Source: DRYS01 sp964491605 (GTDB lineage Archaea; Thermoproteota; CALKCG01; B24; DRYS01). Taken from it: a stretch of 16,385 nt of DNA. The translations under genes were made by a program, and so were the position numbers. The DNA lies in assembly GCA_964491605.1 (NCBI GenBank), contig CAZBGY010000022.1, positions 1 through 16,385 of the forward strand. The letters are read 5' to 3'. Below are positions 1 through 7,779 of this stretch, one piece after another; positions within the stretch are counted from its first letter, which is position 1; each line of letters opens with the position of its first letter. A model generated the notes under the pieces. That model searched no databases. It saw only the letters and a program-made list of their open reading frames with translations, and was not told where the DNA came from.

Positions 1-213
1 ACCGTCTATATTCAGCCGACCGGCAGGGCGCCGAGTAGTGAGGTAGCCCTTCCTGCACCAACTTATACCTATGTAACGCTGTATGCTAAAACAAGCATAC
101 CCGAATTCATCGGTGTAGACGGCAGGATATATGGTCCCTACACTGAGGGTGACCTGATGACTATACCTAAGGAGGATGCTGACCGACTCATAGCAGAGGG
201 AAAAGCGACGTAA
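1..213 (+). CDS. C-terminal end of a protein with a GINS B-domain-like module (5' partial)
   Basis: The frame is open from the first base to the TAA at 211-213, giving the last 70 residues of a protein whose start lies outside the window. The final 40 residues contain IPEFIGVDGRIYGPYTEGD followed by a MTIPKEDADRLIAEGKA-type end. This pattern (hydrophobic strand, GxDGRxYGPY, a G-D turn, IPxxxAxxLIxxGxA) resembles the small beta-rich B domain that ends archaeal GINS replication subunits, which is also found on the C-termini of some replication and phage-like proteins. The preceding 30 residues are Pro/Thr-rich and look like a linker. I infer a GINS-like module on an unknown parent protein; the parent could be a GINS subunit, a primase/helicase of an integrated element, or something else. 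The frame stays open past the stop into the next ORF, which may mean the gene is broken. Confidence 0.6.
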   Translation, partial: TVYIQPTGRAPSSEVALPAPTYTYVTLYAKTSIPEFIGVDGRIYGPYTEGDLMTIPKEDADRLIAEGKAT

Positions 214-243
214 AAACCGATTGTAGCTCCAGAGATTAAAGAA

Positions 244-441
244 ATGTTAACGATGATTTCAGACCTCATTAGCAGGATTTCCTCCTTAGAAAGCAGTATA
301 GATAATATTAGTAGGGATGTATCTGCTAAAATAGATGCAATAACAACTACTGTAACTAACATAGGAATAGCTACAATAGTCTTAGTGATTATAGCTATAG
401 CGATAATGATAATACGTACGAGACCCTCGCCAAAGGAGTAA
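244..441 (+). CDS. Small coiled-coil protein with one C-terminal membrane span
   Basis: This encodes 65 residues. Residues about 3-35 are rich in Ser, Ile, Leu and acidic residues spaced as in a short amphipathic coiled coil. Residues about 39-58 are a clean hydrophobic span (GIATIVLVIIAIAIMII), followed by a short basic, Pro-containing tail. It therefore looks like a small tail-anchored membrane protein. ATG codons at 244 and 253 could both serve as the start, and no clear Shine-Dalgarno sequence or TATA box precedes either. It lies in exactly the same reading frame as the upstream GINS-like ORF, separated only by the TAA at 211-213 and ten sense codons. It may therefore be the detached end of one longer protein rather than an independent gene. 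I do not recognise a family. Confidence 0.55.
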   Translation: MLTMISDLISRISSLESSIDNISRDVSAKIDAITTTVTNIGIATIVLVIIAIAIMIIRTRPSPKE

Positions 442-458
442 AACGAATAAACACCTAT

Positions 459-481
459 ATTTCTATTATTTTTATTTATTA
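459..481 (+). terminator. T-rich transcription terminator candidate
   Basis: A T-dominated stretch (TTCTATTATTTTTATTTATT, 461-480) begins about 20 bases after the stop at 439-441. Archaeal RNA polymerase terminates at U-rich tracts without needing a hairpin, so this fits the end of the left-hand transcription unit. Confidence 0.45.
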
Positions 482-1306
482 ATCCTCAATAGATTAAACG
501 AATATTTAAAAGTACAACTTCTAATTTTTCAGTAATTAAATTATCATTATATAATAACTTGACATATATATCATTTATTTTTCATTATTAAATCGATAAT
601 TTTCTCCTAGTTAACATTAATAAAAATATTAATTACTATTATAATTTGTATCATATTTTTAAGAGTGATTTCGAATAATTTAAGTTTCTGCTATTCATTT
701 TGAAGAGTTACCCCTATATAGTTCTATTTACTCAGAAGAACAGTAGGAAAACAATTTTATCTTTTCCCAATTGAAGAGAAACCCCTATTAGCCAATCTTA
801 TCACTTCTATAATCAATAATGCACCCTCCCATTAATGTACATGACAACAAGAAAGAGGGTATTTACAGTGGATTTTCCGGCAGCTTTTTAGATTCCCGAG
901 TAGATTTTCTAGACGATGCTTAACATCTCTTACTCTTGAATAGCAAGGGAAGCTTGAATGAATACAAACTCATCTCGTAGACCAACCACTTGATCACAAT
1001 GTTACCATCTAATAGATGGATGATGAGCTAATTGAATTGCTATCGAACATCCGATATCCTAGTTCACAGCATGGAGGAGATAGCTAGCACTGTAACCCAT
1101 AGTATCGTTCAAGTTCGCATTATCCATATAGATTCGTAAACTACTTTTCCATAAGAGCGGGGGTTGGTAAGCTAAGTATTTGCAAGTCTACCTTAATATC
1201 GGATTTAGTATTTTTTGAGTAGGTTTCGTTCACTTTTCTAAGGTGGAGTCCGGTTTGTCCTGGTCTACGAAATGTGTTTGATAGTAGGTTATGGTGGGCT
1301 ATAGAA

Positions 1307-1317
1307 AGTTTTATATG
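1307..1317 (+). promoter_or_regulatory. TATA box candidate for the small membrane protein
   Basis: GTTTTATATG sits about 44 bases ahead of the ATG at 1356. A start site about 26 bases downstream would leave a leader of roughly 18 bases containing the G-rich stretch GGATGTGGATGGG. Confidence 0.4.
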
Positions 1318-1355
1318 TGATTCTATGTGTATCTGGTGTGTTGGATGTGGATGGG

Positions 1356-1547
1356 ATGGAGTGGTATTGGTGGTTAGCTGTAGCTGTATTCGTGGTTCTA
1401 GGTATTTGGACATTGATACCGGCTCCGGCGAGTAAACTATGCCTACTAGGCTATTACGCACACTGCAGCTTCACACCTGTAAGCACGTTGATATGCTGGG
1501 CTATAGCCGGAGTAATGTATTGGCTAGGCAAACGTAGAAGCAAGTAG
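1356..1547 (+). CDS. Small two-span membrane protein with conserved-looking Cys/His loop
   Basis: This encodes 63 residues starting MEWYWWLAV. A first membrane span covers residues about 5-21 and a second about 42-58, with a basic C-terminal tail (GKRRSK) that would sit in the cytoplasm. Between the spans lies a loop with C29, H36 and C37 (SKLCLLGYYAHCSFTPVST). This loop has the look of a conserved motif; two cysteines and a histidine there could bind metal or form a disulfide, but that is inference. An upstream ATG at 1317 would add 13 poorly conserved-looking residues; I prefer 1356 because the aromatic MEWYWW start leads straight into the first span and the TATA box spacing fits. The gene is an island of ordinary codon composition in AT-rich surroundings. 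Function unknown. Confidence 0.7.
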   Translation: MEWYWWLAVAVFVVLGIWTLIPAPASKLCLLGYYAHCSFTPVSTLICWAIAGVMYWLGKRRSK

Positions 1548-1930
1548 GAGACCAAATCTATTATGATTACAGATTCTAGCTTCTTCTATTGGATATAATC
1601 ATTGTATGCAGTAAATTAATGAGGGGACTTTAGAGTCTAAAATCAGTATACATAATTATAAAAAGAATAGTGAAAACTCTTATAAGAATATTAATAAACA
1701 ACATTACAAATGCTATAAAAAATATGCTTAGAACATATCAAGAATTAAAAAGCGAAGAAACTAGATATAATATAGAAGCACTTAAGCGAGTATGACTAAG
1801 TTAGGTCAAATCTCAACATTAATATAAATATTAAACTTTCTAAACTACATTATTAAATATATTTTTATGTTTAATAGCAAAAATATAATTCATTAATTAT
1901 TGATTCATATTTATATTAGATTGCATCTAA
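1548..1930. other. AT-rich stretch without a recognisable gene
   Basis: The only open stretch of note is a plus-strand frame from a GTG at 1670 to a TGA at 1793-1795 (41 residues, Ile/Asn/Lys-rich, amphipathic). It has no convincing start signal and its composition follows the local AT bias, so I do not call it a gene. Confidence 0.5.
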
Positions 1931-2943
1931 TTAACCACACCATCTATCGTTAAGAAATTGAGATCAAAGTAAAATTGCGAAAATATAATTTAGGAATATA
2001 TAAACGCTTAAAGAATATTTGTTTCTTATAGCCTTACCTGTTTTTATCCAAATGGGGAAGGTGAAGGGAGAAATCTTGGTAGAGATAAAAAGTATCCTGT
2101 GATTAAGTAAAGAGCTAATAATGATAAAGAATATACTCCTAAAATTTTATCTGCATCAAATGCTTTAATATAAAGATACACAAATACTGTCACTAATAAT
2201 ATGATGGATGAGGAATATTCGTTCCACGAAAGTATGCCTTACCTAATAATCCCAAAAATGAAAACTTCAAGAAAATTTAAGTGTGGATTCCACACAGTCT
2301 TGGTTTGAGCTGTAATGGGAGCTGCAACCTCACCTGTCTGTGTATAACCGTAAAGTAGCCATAGAAACATGGCGCAAAAAGGAATAAGATGAAATTCTAG
2401 TAAGTATCGAAAAAGTTAATGCGATACTTGACATGAAATATCTTTCTTTTAGAAAGAAGTACCATCCGAGTGAAGTGTTTGTTAACCATAATCATTCACT
2501 GTACCCTATTGATGCAAAAGATATAGTGTGGGGAAGAATGCAGAAATGAGTGTTGAATATGTAGCATACTCATTATCAGTGTAAGTTGCTGCAATCTTAT
2601 AGTATATTGGTATCCAAGCGATGCCACATATCAGTCCAGCTAAGGCTGTTGCAACCCCACTATGATTAGTGAGAATAGAGATGATCTTGATAATGGCTGG
2701 GAAAGCTGGCAGAAACGCCCAATGCCGCAGATCGACATATCCCAACGATGCAATCCGATCATAAAAAGCGGAATCCCACCTATGGAATATTAGCCACCAT
2801 TCATCGAATTCGAGCCTATTGTATGACTTCACATAATCTAAATTGAAAGCAATAACTTTACTAAAAACTAATAATAGAATAATCTTACCATACGGGTTTA
2901 CTACGATTTTACTCAAAGTCTTTAAATACCGAAGTCCTATCAA
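1931..2943 (-). pseudogene. Decayed PIG-V-like membrane mannosyltransferase
   Basis: The intact N-terminal piece (2943-2506, 145 residues, TTG start) has the hallmarks of PIG-V/GPI mannosyltransferase II-like archaeal membrane proteins: a first span, then WWLIFHRWDSAFYDRIASLGY, then a HWAFLPAFPAIIK motif and further spans. The family is normally several hundred residues long. Beyond the TAG at 2508-2506 the homology continues if the frame is switched near 2520 (FASIGYSE, then a TGA at 2494-2492, then LWLTNTSLGWYFFLKERYF). A second switch near 2392 restores the first frame (LIPFCAMFLWLLYGY). That frame has a TAA at 2241-2239, then ILSWNEYSSSIILLV and YFLSLPRF. A third switch near 2065 gives FTFPIWIKTGKAIRNKYSL, with a TGA at 1966-1964 and a TAA at 1933-1931. 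Three frameshifts plus two or three nonsense codons make this a dead gene. In life it would have transferred mannose from a lipid-linked donor at the membrane. Confidence 0.85.
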
Positions 2944-2964
2944 ACTAACTTTTAGTTGATTTCG

Positions 2965-2975
2965 TATATTTAAAC
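2965..2975 (-). promoter_or_regulatory. TATA box candidate of the decayed mannosyltransferase
   Basis: On the minus strand GTTTAAATATACG lies about 27 bases before the TTG at 2943, ideal spacing for a leaderless archaeal transcript. A TAG directly precedes the TTG in frame, so the TTG (perhaps a mutated ATG) is the only reasonable start. The promoter has outlived the reading frame. Confidence 0.5.
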
Positions 2976-3430
2976 CTGTCGTAGGATGATTATTTTCATT
3001 TAGAGTTGTAGGAGAACAACCGTTATCTAACTAGTCGTACTAGAATGTATCTCCAAGAATTTCGAAATAAAGATTGTAACTATTTTGCTTACATATTACA
3101 ATTCCCATCTCCCGTAATGTGATTCGCAAACTTAACTCTACTAATGCTATATTTACATGAAAAATTGATATAACTTCAGCTAACTTCCCTCTATTTTTGG
3201 TTTTAAGCAAGCGGGTTAGAAAGACAAACCAGACAAGAGCCATATTTAGGGTCTGGACTAATCGTCGCCACCGAATCTGAAATCTGAACTTAAGTAGAAT
3301 AATATGGTAGATTTAGTATTTATGGTATTAAGTGTTCACTTCTTCAGTGCTTTCTTTCCGGGTTTTGCCGCGGTGATGTTGCATCTCTGCCTATTTTGGA
3401 GGTTAAAGCGTATGCAAAATAAGTCGTTAT

Positions 3431-3470
3431 CATTTATAATCCTTAGAGTAGTAGAGTTGATGGGGGTGGA
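3431..3470 (+). promoter_or_regulatory. TATA box and ribosome binding site of the GH116 gene
   Basis: CATTTATAAT (3431-3440) is a good archaeal TATA element. Transcription would start near 3462. GGGGGTGGA (3462-3470), with GGTGGA at 3465-3470, is complementary to the 16S rRNA 3' end and lies 8 bases before the ATG at 3479, which supports that start codon. Confidence 0.55.
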
Positions 3471-3478
3471 GTCTATCT

Positions 3479-6100
3479 ATGGATTTGGAGTGCTCTGAAT
3501 CTTCGAAGCATTCATCCTATTTCACTTATAGGGCGGGTAGGGCTAGGGAGATATCGTTTCCGATCGGCGGTATCGGAACTGGCTGTATAGGATTGGCTGG
3601 GAACGGTAGGCTAATCGATTGGGAGATTTTCAATAGACCGAATAAGGGAGGTATCAATGGAGCTTCGCATTTCGCTGTTAAGGCTGAGGTGGATGGGAGG
3701 GTTTTGGATGCTAGGGTTTTAGTCGGCGATCTACCGCCTCCGTATATAGGTGAGTTCTGTAAGCCGCCGTATCAATCATTCGGCTTCGGTCCACCGATAG
3801 GCTATATGGCTGGGCTACCACACTTCAGGGATTTCGAGTTTGAGGGGACATACCCGGTTGCTAGGATAAGGTTTAGAGATGAGAGGTTTCCTGGGAATGT
3901 ATCCTTAACAGCCTTCAACCCATTCATCCCACTCAACGATCTGGATTCGAGTATACCGGCAGCCTTCTTCGAAGTAGAGATAGAGAATAGTAGCGGGGAG
4001 GAGATCGCGTATACGGTATGCCTTACCGTTCAGAACCCATTCCCAGCAGGTACGACGGTTAATATGTATGGTGAAAGGAGTGGTGTACACTTCATAAAAC
4101 TATCGTCGACGAGATTCGATGAGGATGATCCGGAGTTTGGGGATATTACGATAGCAACGGATGCATCGACTGTCAGCTACCAGGAGTATGGGTTTAGGGG
4201 GTCTTGGTTTGATTGGCTTCACATCTACTGGATGGATTTCACATCGCCGGGGAGGTTTAGGAATAGGAGTTATCGACAGCCTCAGGAGGGTGTAAGGGAT
4301 TATGCTATACTAGCGGTGCATATGAGCGTTAAGCCATGTGAGTCGGGTAAGGCTAGGTTTATGTTAGCGTGGAGTTTCCCAAACTGCTATAACTACTGGA
4401 AACCTGAGGGGGATGGGAAACCGACTATATGGAAGAACTACTACTCTAGAATATTTAGGGATTCCGTCGAGACAGCTATCTACTGCCTGAATAATTGGGA
4501 TAGGCTTTACGAGAAAACCATTAAGTTTAGGGATGCACTCTTCTCCTCGACTCTCCCGGTATTCATCATAGATGCTGTTTCAGCGAACATCTCGATTCTA
4601 AAGTCGCCTACGGTTCTACGTTTAGAGGATGGCTCCCTATATGGTTTCGAGGGCTGTCATCCAAACTCAGGCTGCTGCGAGGGGAGCTGTATGCATGTAT
4701 GGGCTTATGCCTACGCACCACTCTTCCTCTTCCCGAAGCTGGATAGATCGATGTGGGATCTACACTATAAGTACGATCAGAGGGGGGATGGAGGGATAAG
4801 CTTTAGGCTCCAACTACCGCTTGGTAGGGGGAGATGGGATTTCCCTCATGCAGCTGCGGATGGGCAATTCTGCAGCGTTATCAGGGCTTACGCCTACTGG
4901 AAGCTTACCGGGGATGATGAGTGGCTTAGGAGGAGTTGGCGGTCGATAAAGAAGTCGATCGAGTATGCTTGGGCTGAGACGAACGAGGATAGATGGGATC
5001 TCGATAGGGATGGCGTCCTAGAGGGTAGGCAGCATAATACACTGGATATCGAACTCTTCGGGCCGAACCCCTGGCTAACCGGCTTATACCTCGCAGCTTT
5101 GAAAGCCGGGGTTGAGATGGCTGAATATCTAGGTGAAGCTGAAAAGGCGGAGGAGTATAGGAGGTTATTCGAGAGGGGTAGGCGTTGGGTTGAAGAGAAT
5201 CTTTTCAACGGCGAATACTTCCACCAGCTAATAAATTTGAGGGATAGATCGATCCTCGAAGAGTATCTCTCAACCGATCCAGGGGTTATAAGCTTCTACT
5301 GGGATGATGAGCATGGAGAGATAAAGTATCAGATCGGTGAGGGATGCCATATAGATCAAGTTTTAGCTCAATGGCATGCGAATATCTGCGGATTAGGTGA
5401 AATATTCGATAGAGGGAAGGTTAAGAGCACGTTAAGATCGATATACAAGTATAACTTTAAGAGGAGTATGAGGGGTTTCTTCAACCCCTGTAGGGTATTC
5501 AGCTTAAACGATGAATCTGGGACGGTGATATGCAGCTGGCCTCATGGAAAGGCTAAGCCCGTTATCCCTATTCCATACGCTGAGGAGACTTGGTGTGGAA
5601 CGGAGTATGCTGTTGCATCCCACATGATTCAGGAGGGGCTCGTCGATGAGGGGCTCGAGATAGCTAAGGCTGTTAGAGATCGGTATGATGGGGAGAGGAG
5701 GAATCCGTGGAATGAGATCGAATGCGGAAGCAATTATGCACGCTCGATGGCTTCATACATACTCTTACTAGCTCTCAGCGGATTTAAATTCGATATGGTT
5801 AGAGGGGAGATAGGATTCAATCCTACGATGATGGCTAATGGTAGATTTAAATGCTTCTGGTCGGTTGGAACAGGCTGGGGGGTATTCGAGGTGAGAGACG
5901 ATAGAATTCTACTAACGGTAGATTACGGTTTCCTCAGGATTAATGCCCTCAGCCTACCATTCCTGAGGGATAGGAAGGTAAAGTCTGTGGAGATATTGGG
6001 GAGGGGGATTGGGTATAGAAGGTTTGAGGATAAGCTAATTTTCACAGAGTCCATCCTCCTCGAGGAGGGGATGAACTTAACGATAACGATCGAACCTTAA
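3479..6100 (+). CDS. GH116 family beta-glycosidase (beta-glucosidase/beta-xylosidase)
   Basis: This 873-residue protein belongs to glycoside hydrolase family 116, relatives of human GBA2 and of Sulfolobus SSO1353, which cleave beta-glucosides and beta-xylosides with retention. The N-terminal beta domain (about 20-340) opens with FPIGGIGTGCIGLAGNGRL and DWEIFNRPNKGG; the C-terminal (alpha/alpha)6 catalytic domain spans about 360-870. The likely nucleophile is E391 in GFEGCHPNSGCCEGSCMHVW, and the likely acid/base is D523 in EGRQHNTLDIELFGPN. The conserved ETWCGTEYAVAS block follows at about 703-714. There is no signal peptide, so it should be cytoplasmic. It is longer than SSO1353 but close to bacterial members. 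It has its own promoter and is followed after 113 bases by the aldo/keto reductase gene. The family is clear; the substrate is uncertain, with beta-glucosides or xylosides of plant-type oligosaccharides favoured by context. Confidence 0.94.
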   Translation: MDLECSESSKHSSYFTYRAGRAREISFPIGGIGTGCIGLAGNGRLIDWEIFNRPNKGGINGASHFAVKAEVDGRVLDARVLVGDLPPPYIGEFCKPPYQSFGFGPPIGYMAGLPHFRDFEFEGTYPVARIRFRDERFPGNVSLTAFNPFIPLNDLDSSIPAAFFEVEIENSSGEEIAYTVCLTVQNPFPAGTTVNMYGERSGVHFIKLSSTRFDEDDPEFGDITIATDASTVSYQEYGFRGSWFDWLHIYWMDFTSPGRFRNRSYRQPQEGVRDYAILAVHMSVKPCESGKARFMLAWSFPNCYNYWKPEGDGKPTIWKNYYSRIFRDSVETAIYCLNNWDRLYEKTIKFRDALFSSTLPVFIIDAVSANISILKSPTVLRLEDGSLYGFEGCHPNSGCCEGSCMHVWAYAYAPLFLFPKLDRSMWDLHYKYDQRGDGGISFRLQLPLGRGRWDFPHAAADGQFCSVIRAYAYWKLTGDDEWLRRSWRSIKKSIEYAWAETNEDRWDLDRDGVLEGRQHNTLDIELFGPNPWLTGLYLAALKAGVEMAEYLGEAEKAEEYRRLFERGRRWVEENLFNGEYFHQLINLRDRSILEEYLSTDPGVISFYWDDEHGEIKYQIGEGCHIDQVLAQWHANICGLGEIFDRGKVKSTLRSIYKYNFKRSMRGFFNPCRVFSLNDESGTVICSWPHGKAKPVIPIPYAEETWCGTEYAVASHMIQEGLVDEGLEIAKAVRDRYDGERRNPWNEIECGSNYARSMASYILLLALSGFKFDMVRGEIGFNPTMMANGRFKCFWSVGTGWGVFEVRDDRILLTVDYGFLRINALSLPFLRDRKVKSVEILGRGIGYRRFEDKLIFTESILLEEGMNLTITIEP

Positions 6101-6213
6101 ACATCTTTCAGAGGATCTAGTATGGTAGACTGAACATTTGGTTGTAGGCTGATCGCAACCTATATTACCGAGGGGTGAAGAGTTAAATCATGTACCGTGA
6201 AGGTTGAGTTGCT

Positions 6214-7275
6214 ATGATGAAGAGGAGGCTTGGGAGAACGGAGCTTATGGTCTCGATAATAGGTTTCGGTGCGATAAAGCTGCCGCTTATAGATCGGGAA
6301 TTATCGGCTAAGATACTGAATAGGGCTATCGATCTAGGGATAAATTTCATCGATACCGCGAGATCTTATGGTGATAGCGAGGAGAAGATAGGTTTAGCTC
6401 TGAGCAAACGTAGGGATGAATTCTATATATCGACTAAGAGCGGAGCCTTAACGTACGATGAGATGAAGAGGGATATAGAGATCAGCCTAGAGAATCTTAG
6501 GACAGACTACATAGACCTATACCTATGCCATAACCCGAATCGACCTGAGAAGTATGAGAGGATCATGAGTGAGGATGGAGCTTTGAAAGCTCTTAAGGAG
6601 GCTAGGAGGGAGGGTGTTATCGGGTATATAGGCTTCAGCTGCCATAGATACCATGAAACTATGGAGAGGGGTATAAGATCAGGGGAGTTCGACGTGATAA
6701 TGGTTTCATACAATATACTGAACGATGAGCTTGTCGATGAGAGAATCCTACCTCTAGCGAGGGAGATGGACGTCGGCGTTATAGCTATGAAGCCTTTCGC
6801 AGGAGGCTTCCTAGCTTCACCTCCTCCAGAGCTTCTCAAGAAATCTAGGATCCCGATAAACGCTGAGACAGCGCTTAAGTTTGTCCTATCGAACGAAGCC
6901 GTCGCAACGGCGATCCCAGGGATGATGAGGATCGAAGAAGTCGAGGAGAACGTGCGTATAGGAGAAAATTTCACGTCGATGAGTAGCGAGGAGAGGATGG
7001 CTCTCATAGAAGCCGTCGAATCTATAGGTAGGGAGTTCTGCCGTGGATGCGGATACTGTCAGCCATGCCCTCAAGGTATACTCATACCGATAATACTACG
7101 CCAACTAGCATACTACAAAAACTACGGTTTGACAAGCTGGGCTAAATCGAGGTATAGAATGGTCGAAGTTAAAGCAAGCTCATGCATAGAATGCGGGCAA
7201 TGCGTAAGGAAATGCCCATACGAACTAGATATCCCAGAAATGCTTAGAGAAGCACATACACTACTAACAAGCTAA
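6214..7275 (+). CDS. Aldo/keto reductase with C-terminal ferredoxin-like [4Fe-4S] domain
   Basis: This 353-residue protein is a predicted oxidoreductase of the iron-sulfur aldo/keto reductase group (COG1453 type). The TIM-barrel part (1-260) carries the reductase tetrad: D47 and Y52 in FIDTARSYGDSE, K75 in YISTKSG, and H106 in YLCHNPN. The C-terminal part holds eight cysteines in two sets: C276, C279, C282, C285 (CRGCGYCQPCP) and C324, C327, C330, C334 (CIECGQCVRKCP), so one or two iron-sulfur clusters are expected. Such enzymes may exchange electrons with ferredoxin as well as NAD(P)H; the real substrate is usually unknown. Two adjacent ATGs (6214, 6217) can start it; TTAAATCA about 27 bases upstream would make the mRNA nearly leaderless. 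Lying downstream of GH116 on the same strand, it may act on a released sugar or its derivative, which is inference. Confidence 0.92.
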   Translation: MMKRRLGRTELMVSIIGFGAIKLPLIDRELSAKILNRAIDLGINFIDTARSYGDSEEKIGLALSKRRDEFYISTKSGALTYDEMKRDIEISLENLRTDYIDLYLCHNPNRPEKYERIMSEDGALKALKEARREGVIGYIGFSCHRYHETMERGIRSGEFDVIMVSYNILNDELVDERILPLAREMDVGVIAMKPFAGGFLASPPPELLKKSRIPINAETALKFVLSNEAVATAIPGMMRIEEVEENVRIGENFTSMSSEERMALIEAVESIGREFCRGCGYCQPCPQGILIPIILRQLAYYKNYGLTSWAKSRYRMVEVKASSCIECGQCVRKCPYELDIPEMLREAHTLLTS

Positions 7276-7779
7276 CAACTATCTAACCGGAATTCGAATC
7301 TAAATCCATCCAGATTGGCAACTATATGAAGCTATGGAGGCTTCTAGAGCTCTCTAACTCTACTTAATGCCGAAACCCGGCTACGAGAAACTAGTTATGC
7401 ATCAATTAATTCCTTTCACCCTCAAGGTAGATTCTTTAGACGACTATATTCATTTACCGTCTATCAGCTGGAAGCCCGGTGGGTATACATCCCGCTTAAG
7501 CTTTGAATATTTCATCGATCATCCCTTCGGTATCTATACCAATCGAATCCATCTGTAATCTCGATGAAACGGAGTCTGAGGGGATCCACCCTCCTCGCTG
7601 GGGGTGAACGAGCTACCGGAGACTTCTGCTACAGCTTATCTAGAACTTCTATGGATAATATCGCGGGAAGCTCCATAAACCTGCGCTTACCTCATGGAGA
7701 AGATATGGAAAAATACTATGGAAAAACCCGGGGGGGAGGGGTCTAATCGTCTAATCCCGATCTCTAACTGGTAGCGGGT
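7276..7779. other. Convergent intergenic region between reductase and fucosidase genes
   Basis: Two plus-strand frames (7367-7558, 63 residues; 7564-7746, 60 residues) are open, but neither has a family signature, a membrane span or good start signals. The minus-strand frames are broken. The region contains CACCC and GGGTG arms around 7587-7606, an 8-base tandem duplication GTCTAATC at 7741-7756, and a G-run at 7730-7736. It most likely serves as the termination zone of the two converging units; old gene remains cannot be excluded. Confidence 0.45.
7719..7735 (-). terminator. Possible terminator of the EamA-GH31-GH29 operon
   Basis: On the minus strand, about 45 bases after the fucosidase stop, CCCCCCCGGGTTTTTCC gives a short U-tract in the transcript. 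It is only five T residues long, so the call is tentative. Confidence 0.3.

Larger units (their letters stand above)
442..1355. other. AT-rich gene-poor stretch
   Basis: I see no convincing gene here. Frames on both strands are repeatedly interrupted. The plus-strand frame over roughly 870-1135 reads in several stop-separated pieces of 15-30 residues, which could be the remains of a decayed gene, but I recognise no family in it. The minus-strand frame 1141-1461 overlaps the real small gene and has no family features. An imperfect 19-base direct repeat occurs at about 700 and 771. Confidence 0.5.
2944..3478. other. Intergenic stretch with weak ORFs only
   Basis: A minus-strand frame (3243-3040, 67 residues, starting MALVWFVFLTRLL) is open further upstream without another start and resembles no family I know; it could be a gene fragment. 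A plus-strand frame (3304-3498) runs into the start of the GH116 gene and covers its promoter, so it is probably chance. I call neither as a gene. Confidence 0.45.

Noticed and set aside
700..789. CRISPR array
   Set aside because: There are only two imperfect 18-base copies and no further units or nearby cas genes.
1010..1070. C/D box sRNA candidate around GGATGATGAGC
   Set aside because: The C-box-like ATGATGA at about 1020 has no CTGA D box within the next 60 bases.
1141..1461. 106-residue minus-strand frame
   Set aside because: It is antisense to the better-supported small membrane protein gene and has biased His/Thr/Pro content with no motifs.
3040..3243. 67-residue minus-strand frame starting MALVWFVFLTRLL
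   Set aside because: It has no recognisable family or start signal and may be a gene scrap; too weak to annotate as a gene.
3304..3498. 64-residue plus-strand frame before GH116
   Set aside because: It overlaps the GH116 start and covers its TATA box and ribosome binding site, and it has no family features.
7367..7746. Two plus-strand frames in the convergent gap
   Set aside because: There are no motifs, spans or start signals; the sequence is better explained as a termination zone or old remains.
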